This document shows positions 32,396 through 46,337 of a stretch of DNA of 64,000 bases, in pieces (within the stretch, counting starts at the first letter, position 1; the number at the start of each line of letters is the position of its first letter). Source of the stretch: Catenaria anguillulae PL171 (Eukaryota > Blastocladiomycota > Blastocladiomycetes > Blastocladiales > Catenariaceae); NCBI GenBank assembly GCA_002102555.1, contig MCFL01000034.1, positions 62,001 to 126,000 of the forward strand, given 5' to 3'. Made by a program: the position numbers and the translations under genes. Under the pieces are notes generated by a model that was given only the letters and a program-made list of their open reading frames with translations, was not told where the DNA came from and ran no database searches.

Positions 32396-35234
32396 TCACA
32401 CCCACATCCGACTCACCGTGTCGACACCACCAACGCTCTCAACCCATTCATCTTCCATCTTCTTGCGCTCGTCCTTGTCGCGGCTGCGAATCACAATGGC
32501 CTTGAACTCCTTGGCTGTCGGCATCGAAGCACGCAATGCAAATGCCTTGACATATGCCCTGACCACCCGACTCAACGTGGAAAGGATATCGCTCGGCAAC
32601 GTGTCCCTTGGACGCTCCATCCGCCCACGCTCACGCGACGCATAGTACTCGGCCAAGTCGGCCAGCGTGGTCGGATACGCATCCTTGACGTCGACATACT
32701 CGACAAACAGGTTGTATGCCGACAGCTGCTCAGTCACGGCACACTTGTACTTGTCGGCGGCTCGATCTGCCCAGAATGCGTGGTCGCGCGGGTCGCTGAC
32801 AAACGGACGCAGGGTGGCTGGGCAGATGGGCGTGTAGTCGTCGTCGTTGTCGCTGTTCTCGCCCACAACGGCGCCCGTGAGGGGATCGTACTCGTAACCG
32901 TAGTTGGTCTTGGCCGTTGGGACCGGCGCACTTGTCAAAGCCGATGGCAAGAGAATCACGTCACCAAACTTCTTTGCGGGCGTGACGAGCGAGGTGAGCT
33001 TGGCAATCACATTGAGCGGCAACACATCCAACAGCCACGCCACTGGACTCGACTTGACCATGGTCTCGTTTGCGGGGCCATCCACCAGCACAGACACGGC
33101 CGTATCCTTCGCCTCGTCGCTGGACATGGAAATGACGCCCAACCCACTTGGCCGCGCGGCCCACTCGATGGGCACTGGCGGCACCACCACTGATGCCTGA
33201 TACAACCTGCGCACATCCATCTTGAGCGCCTCCAACTCGCCCTTGCGCGACATCAAGTATGCAAACACGCGCATCACCTTTGCCCGCGTCTCCCACTGAC
33301 TTGATCCCCCATTCGCATCCGTGACTGGCCACGCGAGCACACCAGCCACCAGATCGTGCATGTACTGCGCAACTCCCCACATTTGCCGCAACCGCTCCTG
33401 GCCCTGCATGTTCGGGTTGCCGGCAAACAGCGCAGTGGATCCGCACATGCAGTACCACAGGCCAACACCCACGGGTGCCTTGATCATTGGGTACCCGGGC
33501 AACCCAGACAAGGCCAAGTTGGTCTCGAAACGCGTCAGGCGGTACGCGAGATGCGCACGGAAGGCGGCCATGAACGGCGCATTGTCGGCAAGGCGCGGGA
33601 CGTGGTACAGGATGACCAAGTATACGGCAGCCACCCAAAGGTGCGCGTTGCCAAGCGAGGTGCCGCGCGTGGTGAACTGGCGAACGATAAACGAGCCGAG
33701 GTGCGCGTGCTGGTGGTGCTTGCCGAGAGGGATGCAGCCAATGAGTGGCGAGCGAGTGTAGGGCGAGATGAAATCGGGATCATTGGCAGAATCGGCGTAC
33801 ATGCCGCGGAATGCATCGAGACCGATAACGTGGTCAAAGCGGTCAACCATGCGATTGACCAAGTCGGGATACTTGAGCAAGTTGAGCGGGCAGTTGGTCA
33901 CATCGTCCACAACGCCCTGCTCGGCACCATCCAAAACACCCGTCCGCGACCCGTCGCTGTTGCATGCAGTGATGAGCAACACGGGCGCTGCAGTGTCATC
34001 GAGCATGATGGGACACTCAAACTTGGTCGGAATGCCCGAGTCGTCCTCGGCATCAACGTCCATGTCGGCAGGAACCACGCCGTCGGCCGGTGCGGCAGCC
34101 AAGGTGGCGCGTTGGCCGCGACGGGACGTACGGGCATCGACGCGGAACGAGGCCAAGGTGCATGCATCGACGAGCTTGGCAATGAGACGGGCCACCTTTT
34201 GGCCCACGTCCTCGTTGGCGTCTGCGTCATCGTCACCGTCTGTGGTTGGAGGCGCAAGGACCGAGTCGACCAGCGTCTTGGTGGCAGCGACGGCGGCCGC
34301 ATAGTCGCCCTTGGCGAGCTCCTTCATGATTGGGTTCTCGACAACCTCGCCAGCATCCGAATCGTCCTTGGATGTGTCGGCGGCAGCGGCCGCAGCAGCC
34401 ATGGCCTCGGTCGCCTTGCGCCGGTTGTCCCAAGCAATCCACTCCATCAACCGCTTCTGCAGATCGAGCAACTCGTTTCGCAATGCTGGGTTGGTCTTGC
34501 CCAAGTTTTGCACCACAATGACCTTGTTGAGCTCGTCAAACTTGGCGAAAAACTCGGTGGGCGTCGTGATCGCCTCAAGCACACCGCTCGACTCGACGGC
34601 CACGCTGGCATCGCCCTCGGCCAAAATCTCGTCGTTCTGGCGAATGGTAAACTTGGCCGCACGTGCAAACGGAGCCACGACCGACAAATCCGGATTGTAC
34701 CGACCAAAGAGGCACGCTTCAATGTCGGGAATCTTGCGTGGCGCCGCGGCCAGGATACGGTCACAGCGGTCGACTTCGCCTCGGTCAATGTCACCGTCCG
34801 TGAGAATGCACAGCTTGGTCACGTTGAACTCGATGCCGTGCTTGTCAACGAGATACTGGGCAACGACAGAGGGGGCGGTGCCGCCGCGGCCGTCCAGGGT
34901 GCGGATCGTGTCCTTGAGGTCGGCGTGAGTGCCGGGCTCAAGCTAACATACAATGGTTGTTGTGAACGGTCAACAGACATTGTATGGATGTGAACGAGAT
35001 CGGGTGACGAACCTTGGTGTCCCAACGCAGCGAAATCACACTGTCGGGCCCATGCTCGCGGAGGTAGGCGTCAAAGTGGTCGCCCACACGGCTCCAGTAC
35101 TGGGGCTGGTTCCATGTTGAGCCGGAAAAGTCGGCGGCAAAGACAACCACGTTCCGGAGCGCATTGGTGTCACTGTGGGTGCGAGAAGTCATGGATGCTG
35201 TTGTCATGTTGGCGGTCGGATTGATATGGTCCAT
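32396..35234 (-). CDS. vWA-MIDAS protein with U-box-like segment, copy 1 (intact)
   Basis: Unrecognised family; 922 aa from exons 35013-35234 and 32396-34942 (70-nt intron, phase 0). The N terminus is a von Willebrand A domain with a complete MIDAS: AADFSGST (Asp35, Ser37, Ser39), GRGGTAP (Thr96) and ILTDGD (Asp123). From about 375, KFECPIMLDDTAAPVLLI and then NCPLNLLKYPDLVNRMV (Cys384 and Cys425) follow the spacing of a divergent U-box. A second Cys-Pro element, ICPATLRPF (Cys781) with KYKC (Cys808), lies near the C terminus. Before it are NYGYEYDPLTG and an Asn/Asp-rich loop. The final region is helical and charged. ATG 35234 is the first in frame; Met at residue 10 is an alternative. A ubiquitin-ligase-like or scaffold role is only inference. 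Two related copies lie at 52.5-58.2 kb. Confidence 0.85.
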
Positions 35235-36951
35235 AGAAGCGTCCTCAGCTCGAAAGTGATGTTGCGTTCATTGAGCTTTTGTACTTTGTTTTGGTTGAGG
35301 TTGGGTCTGCTTGTGACTTGGATCAGAGAGCTGGGCCTCAGGCTCAAACAGGAACTACCACGAACCCTCGTCTCAACCGTGGGCGTCGGTGGGCGTGGGC
35401 GATCGTGCTTGACTCGATTCCACGCGACGCATGAAGGATGACAGACTCATTGCCGTCCCCTGTACGAATTGGCGTCAGTGAAGCGTGGGTGAACACAAAC
35501 CAGTCTGAATAGTAGTCGCTCAGGCTCGTGGTAGTCACGTTCTCAGCAGACTTTACATTGCTTCAAGCACGTGCAAGATGCGACGCTCAACGTTGCAGTT
35601 GAGGTGAGTTTATCGCGGAAAAGGTGTCAAAGACATCATACGATACTTTGGACTGAGCGTTAATTCAATTCTTGCTGCTCACAGCATTATCTTGCCCCTG
35701 CCCTGAGTAGAGTGTGACTCTGCATACTGAAAGCACGGACGTATGACGAATACGCCACGACAAAACCGCCGCACCGCCGGCTCATTCATGATATTGCCTG
35801 ATCCACGGGCGGTGGGCCCTTGTACATCTAGGTTCAGCCAAACCTCATCCCTTTCCAAAGGTGCCATGAGTGCGGTCCGCGGCTAGAATCCATCCGTCCC
35901 TGGCGGTGGCGGATGATGGTATGGGTAACAGCATGGGCAACTCATGGATACAGGTGGACGACAGACTTGCAACACCCATGACCATTATGGCAACAATGCA
36001 GAACCCATGACCTTCACACATGTGCAGGCTGACCTCCCTAGCCCAAGACGCGCCAAGCGGTTGCAGTTGTCTCACTCGCCAGCGATCAAACGCGTCTCGC
36101 CACCTCTACCATAGGTGCCAAAAATACACAATTCACGACGGCGCGCCTGGCCAATCGACAAGCCGCACTATGGGACATTTTTACGACACAAGTCGATTTT
36201 TTTCTGCCGGATATAGACCACTGCGCGCGTGACTTGATTCTCAACTTTCCACTTGACCACCGTGCACATGAGCCTTTTGTGGTCAGCAAAGCGAACGGAA
36301 CTTGTTGGCGCTTCCGGACATGTGTGCCGTAGCATCACACCCACACCGGTTGCTCGCCATGCCAGTCGCCAGCTCATGTGAGCAAATATCTGGCTGGAGC
36401 CTGTTGGCTGGACAAATTGTACTCGTGTCCTAATTACTCCCTTGTTCACGTCAGCACCCTCAGTGCCTGGCGTTACATTGGCGTTGCTACAGCGGTGGGA
36501 GGGTAACATGACCTTGACTGAGACCAATTGCACGGCTCAATTCCCCTGCAAGGAAACAGCAGCCACAGGTGATCATGACGATTGCAAGAGGGATCCGAGA
36601 ATATTCCCCGTTCCTGGCTGAATGATTCGCCACCGGGGAATTGTTGAGCGGCTCGGTCTCACAGTCAACAGCCTCGGTGCATGCTCGGCGCAAACGGATG
36701 CCCCAACAGTGACTCAAGCAAATGCCAAGGTCACAAGTGAGCGGTATAAAGACAACCGGCTCCCCGTGCTTGCCGTTCCCCAGTATCGTTGATATCCTTT
36801 GATCCAATTTCAACCCGTTCTCCTGACATCCTCCGCCATCCAACCTTGTGCTTGCACACCCTTGGACTCGAAATCGACTTGATCTCTTTCATACACATTT
36901 CTCCCTAGCGGCCGTTTTCCCTCCGTCGATCTTCACATTCACCTCACCGTC
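35235..36951. other. intergenic region
   Basis: About 1.7 kb between divergent genes with no convincing frame on either strand. Holds the permease promoter at its right end. Confidence 0.4.
36745..36750 (+). promoter_or_regulatory. TATA box of the permease gene
   Basis: TATAAA within GGTATAAAGACAACC, about 200 bases upstream of the permease ATG, followed by C/T-rich leader sequence. Confidence 0.45.
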
Positions 36952-38745
36952 ATGTCTCTCTTTCGAAAAATGTTTGCAACCAAGTCAGTGGAGGCACTCC
37001 AGTCGGAAGCGGCCAACACGAGCATGAAGCGGACACTTGGCGCCCTTGATGTAGTTTTGCTTGGTGTTGGGTACGGTTCCATTCCTCCTCTTTCCCGTGA
37101 CGCGAGACCAACAGGCCAGCTGACCCGAACCTGTCCTCTGTTGTTTTTTATTTGCTTCGTTCAGCGATATTATTGGCACAGGCATCTTCGTTATCACGGG
37201 CCAAGTCGCTGCCAAGTATGCTGGTCCTGCCATCGTACTATCCTTTGTGATTTCGGCCATCGCTTGCGCGTTTGCCGGTCTGTGCTATGCCGAGCTTGCC
37301 GCGTTGCTGCCCGTGTCTGGTTCCGCCTATGTGTACACTTTCACTGCCGTTGGCGAGCTGCCCGCTTGGATTGTCGGCACCAACCTCTTCTTGGAGTATC
37401 TGTTGGGCTCTGCCCTCGCTGCGCAAGGGTTTACCGCCTACCTTGGCAAGCTGCTCAAGTCATTTGACGTGACGCTCGATCCTTCTTGGACCGAAACGCC
37501 CTTTTCGTACTCGGACAAGGACGGCTTTGGCGTGGGAAAGGGCTATGTCAACCTTCCGGCGCTCTTGATTGTCATTGCCATTTCGATTGTGCTCATTCTC
37601 GGTGCCAAGGAATCGGCAAAGTTCAACCACTTCTTCGCCGCGGTATGCTCCGTCCCTTGCAGATCAGCGAGTATCTCGCGATTGTCTAACGCCACGCTCG
37701 AATATTCATTTGGCTTTTTTTTTTTTTAGCTCAAAATCGCAGTCATTCTCCTCTTCCTGTTTGCCACCATCACCTCGGTCAACACCGACAACTGGGTGCC
37801 GTTCATTCCTGGACCTGGCCACGACCACGAGTATGGCATCGCTGGTGTTTTCCAAGGCGCATCGCTTGTGTTCTTGGCATACATTGGGGTACGTGAAGTC
37901 TCTTCCCATCCTACGCAAGTTTCCTGGACCTGAACCTGACATTTTCTTTTCTTGCCCCTGCCGTTGACAGTTTGATGCTGTCAGTACGACCGCCCAGGAG
38001 GTAAAGAAGCCCTCGCGCGATATGCCTATTGGCATTCTCGGCTCCCTGGTCATTTGCACGATTCTCTACGTCCTCGTATCGCTCAACTTGACGGGTATCG
38101 CTCAGTATCACACGCTCAACTCGTCTGCGCCCATGGCCGACGCCGTGCTTCGTCTGGGTATGAAGTGGCTGGCCATCATGATCTCTGTCGGTGCCATTGC
38201 CGGTCTTGTTTCGGTCCAAACCGTGTCGCTAATGTCGCTCCCGCGTGTCATGTACACTGTCGCCCGCGACGGCCTGCTGCCCCGGCCCTCGGTCGCTTGC
38301 ACCCCAAGTTCCGCACGCCTCATGTTGCCATCCTCTTAACATGGTGATTTGCGGAAGTTGCGCAGCCTTTGTGCCCATTGACGTGATTGCGCACATGACC
38401 TCGACCGGTACCTTGACGGCCTTCTTCTTTGTGTGCTTGTCGGTCACAGTCTTGCGCGTCAAGCGGCCCGACGTGGAGCGCCAGTTTATGGTTCCAGGCG
38501 GCGCATACCTGGTGCCCGTGTGCGGCATGCTTACTTGCTTGGGTCTCATTGGGTTGTCGGGCTTGACCAACATCATTCGCCTGTTGATTTGGATTGCGCT
38601 TGCCATCGGCATGTACATGGTGTACGGGCGCACGCATTCCGTTCTCAACAACCCTGGTCGCAAGATCGAGTTGCCCGAGTGGGAGGTGGAAGAGAAGAAC
38701 AAAGCAGCGGACGATTTGGACATGAAGCAGGTGCAACGTGCTTGA
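36952..38745 (+). CDS. cationic amino acid permease, CAT/SLC7 family
   Basis: Proton-coupled or facilitated amino acid transporter of the APC superfamily in the plasma or vacuolar membrane. Exons are 36952-37070, 37165-37642, 37730-37888 and 37971-38745. Conserved elements: LLGVGDIIGTGIFVITG in helix 1 across the first splice, YAGPAIVLSFVISAIACAFA, AELAALLPVSGSAYVYTF, GFDAVSTTAQEVKKPSRDMP and MSLPRVMYTVARDGLLP. About twelve helices, ending in a short charged tail. Two frame breaks lie close together: near 38280, in a CCCC run after DGLLP, and near 38340 (ILLT to MVICGSC). Coding length is 1531 nt, and adding one base at each break gives 1533, exactly 511 codons. This supports lost bases rather than a dead gene. 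Substrate preference cannot be read. Confidence 0.85.
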
Positions 38746-39380
38746 AGTGGATGCAGGATGGAGCTGGATGAGGTTCAATAATGTCACTGCCGTTTTGCTG
38801 TCCTCCGTTTTTGTTTTGCCTCAGTTCTCTTCCCTTCATCCACTCTAGCCTAGTCTCGATCCCTTATCTTCTAGTTCCCCAAATCACCATTGCTTTACAC
38901 AATTTGTACATAATTTATTACCACTCAATGCATTCGATTGTCATATTCGCACGTATGCGTATGCGCACTTGCCCAAGCGAACGGCAACCAACGCGCTGGA
39001 TCGGCGTGCCGAAGAGCTCGATGAAGATCAGCAGACAAGCTTCTATCGAAAAAAAAACTGATCAAGACAAATGACCATATGGCAGGTGCTTGAAGGAAGC
39101 CTCACAAGTCTCTCTCACTATTGGCAATCCTATGCACACCCGATCTATTACCGTTCTCGCCAACACAACCGCCCTCTCCCGCGATCCCAAGTCGATAGCA
39201 TTGATCTCTGTCATTTCCGCCAGGGGTTCAAGTCTGTCTGATCCGACCGCCCCTTCGACGTCGACGCACAGGTGCAAACTTCATTTGGCTTTCCCACCGC
39301 ATGTTGCCATTTTGTGGAACCCTTGTGTCTCATCCAAAATGCCCCATTCCACAGCCCCTTAATTCTATCGCCATCAGATC
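38746..39380. other. intergenic region
   Basis: A T/C-rich 3' flank of the permease followed by the separase promoter region. No gene, repeat or RNA recognised. Confidence 0.4.
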
Positions 39381-42300
39381 ATGGACTTGCTCCGCATTGC
39401 TGATCAGGTCGCCGACCTGTCGCACATCACGACAAAGACCGTTTCCGAGTTGCAAGCAGCAGTCGCCCATGGCACCGCAGCTGTGGCTCCAGTGGCCGCT
39501 TTGGCAACTCCTGCATCCTCGCTCCAGCGAAAAGGATCAACCAGAAACGCCAGACCGCCACGGCAAGGTCGTGCCACAACACCGACGGCCATCGTCGACT
39601 CGTCGCAACTGTCTGGCGCTCTACGAGTACTGCAATCATGTTCAACGGCCATGAACGTCATTGCCGAAAAGTGCCGCACCTCCCAGGCTCAACTGGGCGC
39701 AACCTGGGCGCGCAGGAGAGCACACGTCATGCAAATGTGTACAATTGTGTTGTCTGTAATCCCTCCGCTCGCACCCATGGACAAGCTGTTCTCGGCCGAA
39801 AAGAAGGTTTGCAACATTATCTCGCTCGCCATGGACGCCCAAGTCTCGGTTGACGAGTGTCTGGATCTCGCTCTCACTCTCAAATCTCGGATCGAAGCAA
39901 TTGGTGTGCACCGAGGCTGGCTGTTGCCATCTCCTGTCGGTTCTACCATGGTGTTGCTACCCGACCCTGCGTGTGCCACACCCGATCGGACGCTCGTACA
40001 GCTCGCCAGCATGAGCCTATTACGCATTTTGCATACCCAACTTGCTTCAAGCGATCCGAATCGAGCACTGGACCAGCTCACCGAAGCAGTCACATCCCAT
40101 TCGCCGGGTCACCTTGGATGGTGGCTCGCACATCTCGAGTCGATGCACGGCCCGCAAGTCAGTCAACCGCAATACCTCTTTGCTGCTCGTCAAATGGCGC
40201 GCGCTCAGCCACCCTCTCAACTCGTATCCACCATTGTCGACTGGCTCGTCCGTGCCAACATGGCGCCCAGCGATATGCAAGTCATTGTCAGCCGGTTACC
40301 TGCGCCATCTCCACTCGCACCTGCTCTTGCACACTTGGCTCGGCATCCGCAAATGCCAACTGGTTGTGCCGACCTCGTTGCAATTGCTGTCATGTGGACC
40401 GTCTACCCATCCAACAACGGGGCCGTTGTGACCCAGTTGCCGAGCGACGTTGCATCCGCATGCGAGTGGCTCCGCGTTCATGCCGCCAACATCCCTGTTG
40501 ATCACCCAGACATTTGGACGCTTCACCTGGCGGTCCTCTTGATCCAGGCAACCAAAGCCATCAGCAGCTGTGTTGCTCACCACGGCCCATTTTCACCGCA
40601 AGCCATCAAAGCACTGGAGTTTTTACTTCCGCACTTGCGCTCTCGGACACACCCAGACAAGTATCCGCTCGCCAGGAACCAAGCCATGATTGCGTTGCGT
40701 GCCGGCGACCGATTCGTGCAAGTTGCCCGCCACTTTACGGACCGACTTGACCCCGACAATCCATTTGTCACAAAGGACTCATGGGCCATTGCTCTAGTCC
40801 ATGACTGCGTTTCGCAAATGGTGGCGCAACTGTTTCCGTATCTTGCCGAATCACGCACCGCGGCGCGCATGCTCGTCGAATGGCTCATGTACAACGCACA
40901 GCTTATGGCCAAGGCAAAGGAAATGGACAAGGTCGAGCGCAGCCTCGACACGGCCGTCAAGGTGTGCTTGCACGGTGCGCTCTCGTCGCCAACATCCAGT
41001 CAAAGCGGCACCGAGGACGCTTCGCAGTCGCTCATGTCGTGTCTCAAGCGCATTTCGACCATAGCCGCCACGTACGCGTCGGCTGCACGCAACCGAAACG
41101 ATGTTGCCGGTGCCATGGGCTTGACCAAGGTGGCCGCAGCCGCACTCGAGGCGCTCATGTCACGCGCCTCTGAACATCGAGCCGCAATTGCGCCAAGTCT
41201 CGCATCACGGCTCGAAATGGTTGCCCTGCTGGCGTCCCAGCTCGGGCTTCACAAGGAATCGCACGCGTTTATGCGGCGCGCGTTGGCGCTGACAATTTCG
41301 TATGGCTCTAAGGCCGATGTTTGGAACACGTGCTCAAGATATGTGGCGCAGTCGCTTTCCGCATTGGCGTATCCAGAGGGTGACGAGGACGAGTTGGAGT
41401 TGCCTGCAAGTACGTCGACGGATTCGTTGGCCGACAGTGCGACCGCGGATTTGTCGAGCCAACACGATGAAGAGGCAGACGATGGGTCTGGGCAGAGCGT
41501 CGGACATGCCGGTCCGCGGCAGCGCCCGGCAAAGTATGTGCGATTGTCGAGTATGGTCCCGGATCACTGGGTATTCTTCTTTGAATGGCGGGCCCTCGTT
41601 TCGGCCGGCCATTTGCTGTTGGCGGCTGCCGTGCTGGATGCATGGGATGCCGCGACGCCGCACGAGCGACTTGCTGCACGCGGGCATGTGGCGCTGTGTA
41701 AGGCATCCCAGGCAGGCGAGTGCGGCGGGAGCGAGTATGCTGAGGAAGCTGTCGAGCTGCTCAAGGTACTGTGGCACTGGCGGACGTGCATCTTGCTGCA
41801 ATCGTGACTAATTCATCGTCCTACACGTGATCTTGTAGAATGCATCGGTTGACTCTGCGAATGCCGATTTGCCCGAATACTGCGTCGAATTGCTCGCGAC
41901 TGCGTATTGCTTTCTGGCCTTTTTGCGCGACGATATGGCACACCTTGCCACGGCGTTTACACTGTTCAAGAATGCCAAGAAGCAAGGTCAATTACCTTTG
42001 ATTTGCGACACCCGGTGGCATTTGCGCAAGCTCGAAGCTGTTCTGTTGGGCCAATGTCAATATCACTTGTTGATTCAACTGTACGAGGTGCTATTGTTGC
42101 TTGAAAAGGACTCGGTGCGCGGCAACGTGTTTGTCCGTTTGGCCGAGGTGTACTTGGACTTGGGCTACATTGGACAAGCTGGACATTGCTTATCGACTGG
42201 CGCGGCGTACCTGGCCCCACATGAGCGGTCGAGGTGGAACCCAGTGTACACCATGTACTTGCTCGCGGCGGGCAACCCAGCCAAAGCGGCCGCGTTTACC

Positions 42301-45300
42301 GACGGGGTGGGCCAGTCATCGTCGTCATCGTTGAAGGCAAGTCGGGTGGATGGCGTGGCCAAGGCAAAGACTGGATCCGAATCTGCCGAGACGCTTCTCC
42401 TTACTCGCATGGCACGCGCCCAATTGCTTCACGTGCAAGGCAGGGCACCGCCGCGCTTGAAGCCGCCATGCAATCCTCTCGGCTGCCGCTAAAGTGCCGT
42501 CCCCCACCTACCAGCTTCGGCTCTTGTCGTTCATTTCTCGCCTCTTTGGCGATTTGGGGATCTGGTCGGACGCAGAGTCGCATGCACGTAAGGGGATGCG
42601 TTGGTCAACTCGAGGCAAGAATCCTGCCATGCAAACCCATTTCGCCTCCATTTCGGCTGCTGTAGCGTTACGCCGACGTGCAATTGACGACGCTCGGGCC
42701 GCACTGGCAGAAGCCCCAGTTGGTGCCGCGAGCTGTGCAGCAGTCGGCATCCCACGCTTCGTCGAGTATCAAGTTTTCCCAGCGCAAATGCAAGTGCAAC
42801 ACCGCCTCGTTCCCCAACGCAGATTCCGCGGCCGTCTACCCCAGTGTCTGGTGCAAGTCCACCTCGTCTACCCGCCGCACAAGACACATCCGAAATGCCC
42901 TTGTAAACAAGGAGCAAGTGGCCCGGCTCGTGTTGCTGGGTGAGGCCGCTCTGCTTGAGCAAACATCATCGGAAATCCAACTGGCCCCGGTTCGCGTCAA
43001 CAAACTTCGCCCGCCGACCGCCAGCGTGGACGATGCTACGGCTCACGAGCTGCGCGCACGCCTTCTTCTTGATACACTCAAAAAGCCTCGCCTCGTTGCC
43101 GAACTGTTTCACAGCAACACAGATCCGTCAATCAGCACACCTCGCATCCAACACATTCTGACGGCAACGTCGCAGAGCAACGCCAATTCTTCATCGGACA
43201 AGCTTCAACGCATGGCCATGATTTCACTCGATGCCGAGGTCACCCGCTTACGTGCTGCAGTCCTTGCTGCGCAAGGGAAAACATCGGACGCGGCCACATT
43301 GCTCATTCAACAAGTTCGGGAGTTTACTGCCCCGCTTGGATTCAACCGTGCCCAGTTTATTCACGACTCAGCGGCCACCATTCTCGCCTCACTCGAGCCC
43401 CACATTGCTCGCGTCCCCGAGGCTGCCGCAGTCAAGGATTCCGTCACGCTGTGCGATGCATCGCCTGCTCGACATGCGGCACCAGACGTGGATAGCCGAG
43501 TTGTGCGGCGGCTCAAGTTTGTGTACGACTGCTGACGGATTCGCTCGATACGTTGGCGGGCACCGCGCATCCAGGCTTGCTGCATGGGATTGGGTGCATG
43601 GTCATGTACATTCAAGACGTGGCCCGGGCACTCGTTCTGTCGGATTTTGACGATTCATCGTGGCCGGTGCACCGATTGGCGGATCTGGCATGCCATGGTG
43701 TGACACTCAAACGAATGGTGACCTTGTTTGGCCCCAAGCATAGCGGTGGTGGGTTGAGCGGCAAGGACAAGCGCTCGTCTACGTTCTCCACGTCAACCTT
43801 TCGCCGGCCTCGCATTGCCAGTTCCCACCACGGCCAACGCAGGTGCCCGTGGCAAAGCGCAGGTCGTCGGCCGACAATGTGTTTCTCAAGACTCCGCCCC
43901 CGAAACCGTCCCGACACCAGTCTGATGCTGCCTCGCAACGCCGACTCCTACTACCCCGACTCGGCGATCTCGAAATCTCGGCCAACGCCGCGTACCAATG
44001 GCCCGCTTGAGGAGGAAATGCTGTGCCTCATGCTCGACGAGGGCGACAACACCGCCGAACCCAACGCCCCAGCGTCGACTACGGACTCGACTCAACTCAC
44101 CGACCTGCTTCCAGCCACCTGGACCATCGGCCAACTCAGCATCGACCCGTCGCGCAACATCCTGACCGTCATTGTGCGCACGCGCACTGAGCACGTGACC
44201 TTCGACTTCCCCTTTTGCGTCGCGAGCTCATTCACCGCATGTCCAGAGACAAGGTCGCGGCAGCCACGTACGCGAGCATGCGGGCCACGCTCGATGCCAT
44301 TGTGCACGAGAGCGACACCATGTTGCGCGGGACGTATGAGACGCGCGACGACAAGATCAAGTGGTGGGATACGCGCGAGCGGTTGAACCGTGAGCTCGAG
44401 GCGGTTGTGGCAAGATTGGATGGCGGGTGGCTGGGGTGTTTCCGGAAGATGATTGTTGCTGGCGAGCAGCCGGCCAGGGGCGAGTTTGTGAGGCGGCTGA
44501 ATGAGTTCTTGGCGCCGCATAGGAAGGGCACGCAGGCACCAAGAGATTTGGAGTTGCCGGCGTTGATGGTTGACGCATGGCTCGCGCTTGGGCGGACCGT
44601 GACTGATGCCGACGTGGAGGATGTCACCTACTTTGTGTTGGGCGAATGCTTGCGGCAAGGATATCCTGTTGCAACGGCGGGCGGAGCCGCCAACGGCACG
44701 GACGGATCCATCACATTTGATTCTCTGATGTTGTTTTTGGCAAAGACCTTCAAGTCGCTCCTGGCTAAGTCGACATCCGAATCGATTGCTGTGCAAGATC
44801 ACACGGTACTCATCTTGGACAAGTACGCGCACCCGTTCCCATGGGAATCGACGGGGTCGTTGGCGGGCAAGAGCGTGTCGCGCGTGTTTTCGTTGGCCAT
44901 GTTGACGGATTTGCTGGCTGCTCAGCGCAAGCGAGTGGTGCACAAGGAGTCGGTTTACTATTGCATCAATCCTGGTGGCGATTTGTCTGCAACGCAGGAC
45001 CGCTTTGAGGAGATTGTCAGGTACCCCACTTGCTCTGATTCTTGGTCGCCAACAGCGAGCTCACCTTGCATTCATTATCATTTCGGCACAATCTGTAGAG
45101 CCAACGCAACCTGGCGAGGCACGGCCGGCTCTGCTCCGTCTCAGACGCAATTTCTCTCGCACGTTTCAAGCAGCGACATATTTCTCTTTATTGGTCACAA
45201 CGGTGGCGAACAACTCTGTCCGCCGAAACGCATTCTCTCGCACTCGTATGGTCCCGCCGTTGCTCTCCTTCTCGGGTGCTCATCAGGAAAACTGTCTGCA

Positions 45301-45780
45301 CCTGGCGAATTCGATCCGATTGGCACGCCCATGTACTATGCCCCGCACTCTCTGTGTGTGGTCGGCAACCTGTGGGACGTGACGGATCGTGACATTGATC
45401 GCTTCACCGTGGCCATGCTTGCAAGCTGGGGATTGATTTCGTGCGAATCCGCCTTGCCCACGGGCGATGTTGCCGTGCCCGAGTCGTCAGACACGAAGGA
45501 TACCGCCATCGCTGGACAGGAGGTGGCTCGGAATATGGCAGCCGATGTGTCGTTCACCCAGGGTCGTCACGTATTGCCCCTCAAGGCTGGTCAGGGTCGG
45601 CGGACTGATGCAGTTGGGGGCGAGTCACGGAGAATTGCACGGACATATGCCAGCACGTCGTTGCCGGACGCGGTTGATTTGAGCAAGGCCGTCGCACAGG
45701 CTCGGTTGGTGTGTAAATTGCGGTACTTGAATGGGGCGGCACCTGTCGTTTACGGTATTCCCGTCTATCTCACTCATTGA
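39381..45780 (+). CDS. ESP1: separase (ESP1), frame-broken in the middle
   Basis: Caspase-like cysteine protease that cleaves the cohesin kleisin at anaphase. The catalytic domain is clear: ILDKYAHPFPWESTGSLAGK, CINPGGDLSATQDRFEEI, FLFIGHNGGEQ with the catalytic His, LLLGCSSGKL with the catalytic Cys, then EFDPIGTP and VVGNLWDVTDRDIDRF. The N-terminal 2.4 kb frame (39381-41765) is helical repeat sequence. A GTACTG...TTGTAG intron at 41766-41838 joins it to 41839 onward. A second intron, 45021-45098, is 78 nt, in frame and stop-free; removing it restores the family pattern FEEIV-RANATW. Frame breaks near 42445, 42492, 42715, 43531, 43830-44000 and 44217 are mostly explained by one lost base in a run (for example CC to C at 43531, five T to four at 44217). 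The total size, near 2,100 codons, is normal for separases. Confidence 0.88.
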
Positions 45781-46337
45781 TTGTTCTACAATGCGCTTGT
45801 ACTCCTTTTGAATTAAATACACTGAACGGTACTCATGTAATATTCCTGGTCGTTCGTCATTCGACCTCCCAAATCATCGTCTGTGTGAATCTGCATCTTG
45901 GCCTGCTTCTGTCTCAAGCTCATTGAGCATTTGGTGCGAGGTTTTCTTGATCCAAGAAGTGTTATCACGCAAGTCTAAATGATACATTGAGTAACAAGAA
46001 CATAAAAAAAAACGACAATCACTGCACAGACTCTTATCAAGAGCGCACAAAGCAAGAGCAAAACCACACAAGGAGCCGGTTTTCAAAAATGAACAAAAAC
46101 AGGGAAGCACACAACCGAATTGCGACCAAGAAGGGTCGCGGAACTGAGAGTGGTTGTTGCGTTGGTCGGACAACCGACCATCAAAGAAAGAAAACAAACG
46201 GGTCGGGGGGCGAGTTTGCTCAAACTCGAGAGCTCCAGACAAGAGCTCACGCCAGCAAAAGCGGGGGGATAAGACGGAGAACAGTGAAGGGGGCATAAGG
46301 GACAAAAAAAAAGAGAACAAATGGGTTATCAATCAAC
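45781..46337. other. convergent 3' region
   Basis: Lies between the separase stop and the transporter stop. 46000-46330 is purine-rich on plus, that is pyrimidine-rich on the transporter sense strand. No gene recognised. Confidence 0.45.

Noticed and set aside
33356-34993. 545-codon open frame antisense to vWA copy 1 (and a similar one, 53451-55061, antisense to copy 2)
   Set aside because: Open because of the GC-rich codon usage of the opposite gene. The translation has no family features, and copy 1's sense strand has MIDAS motifs and correct splicing.
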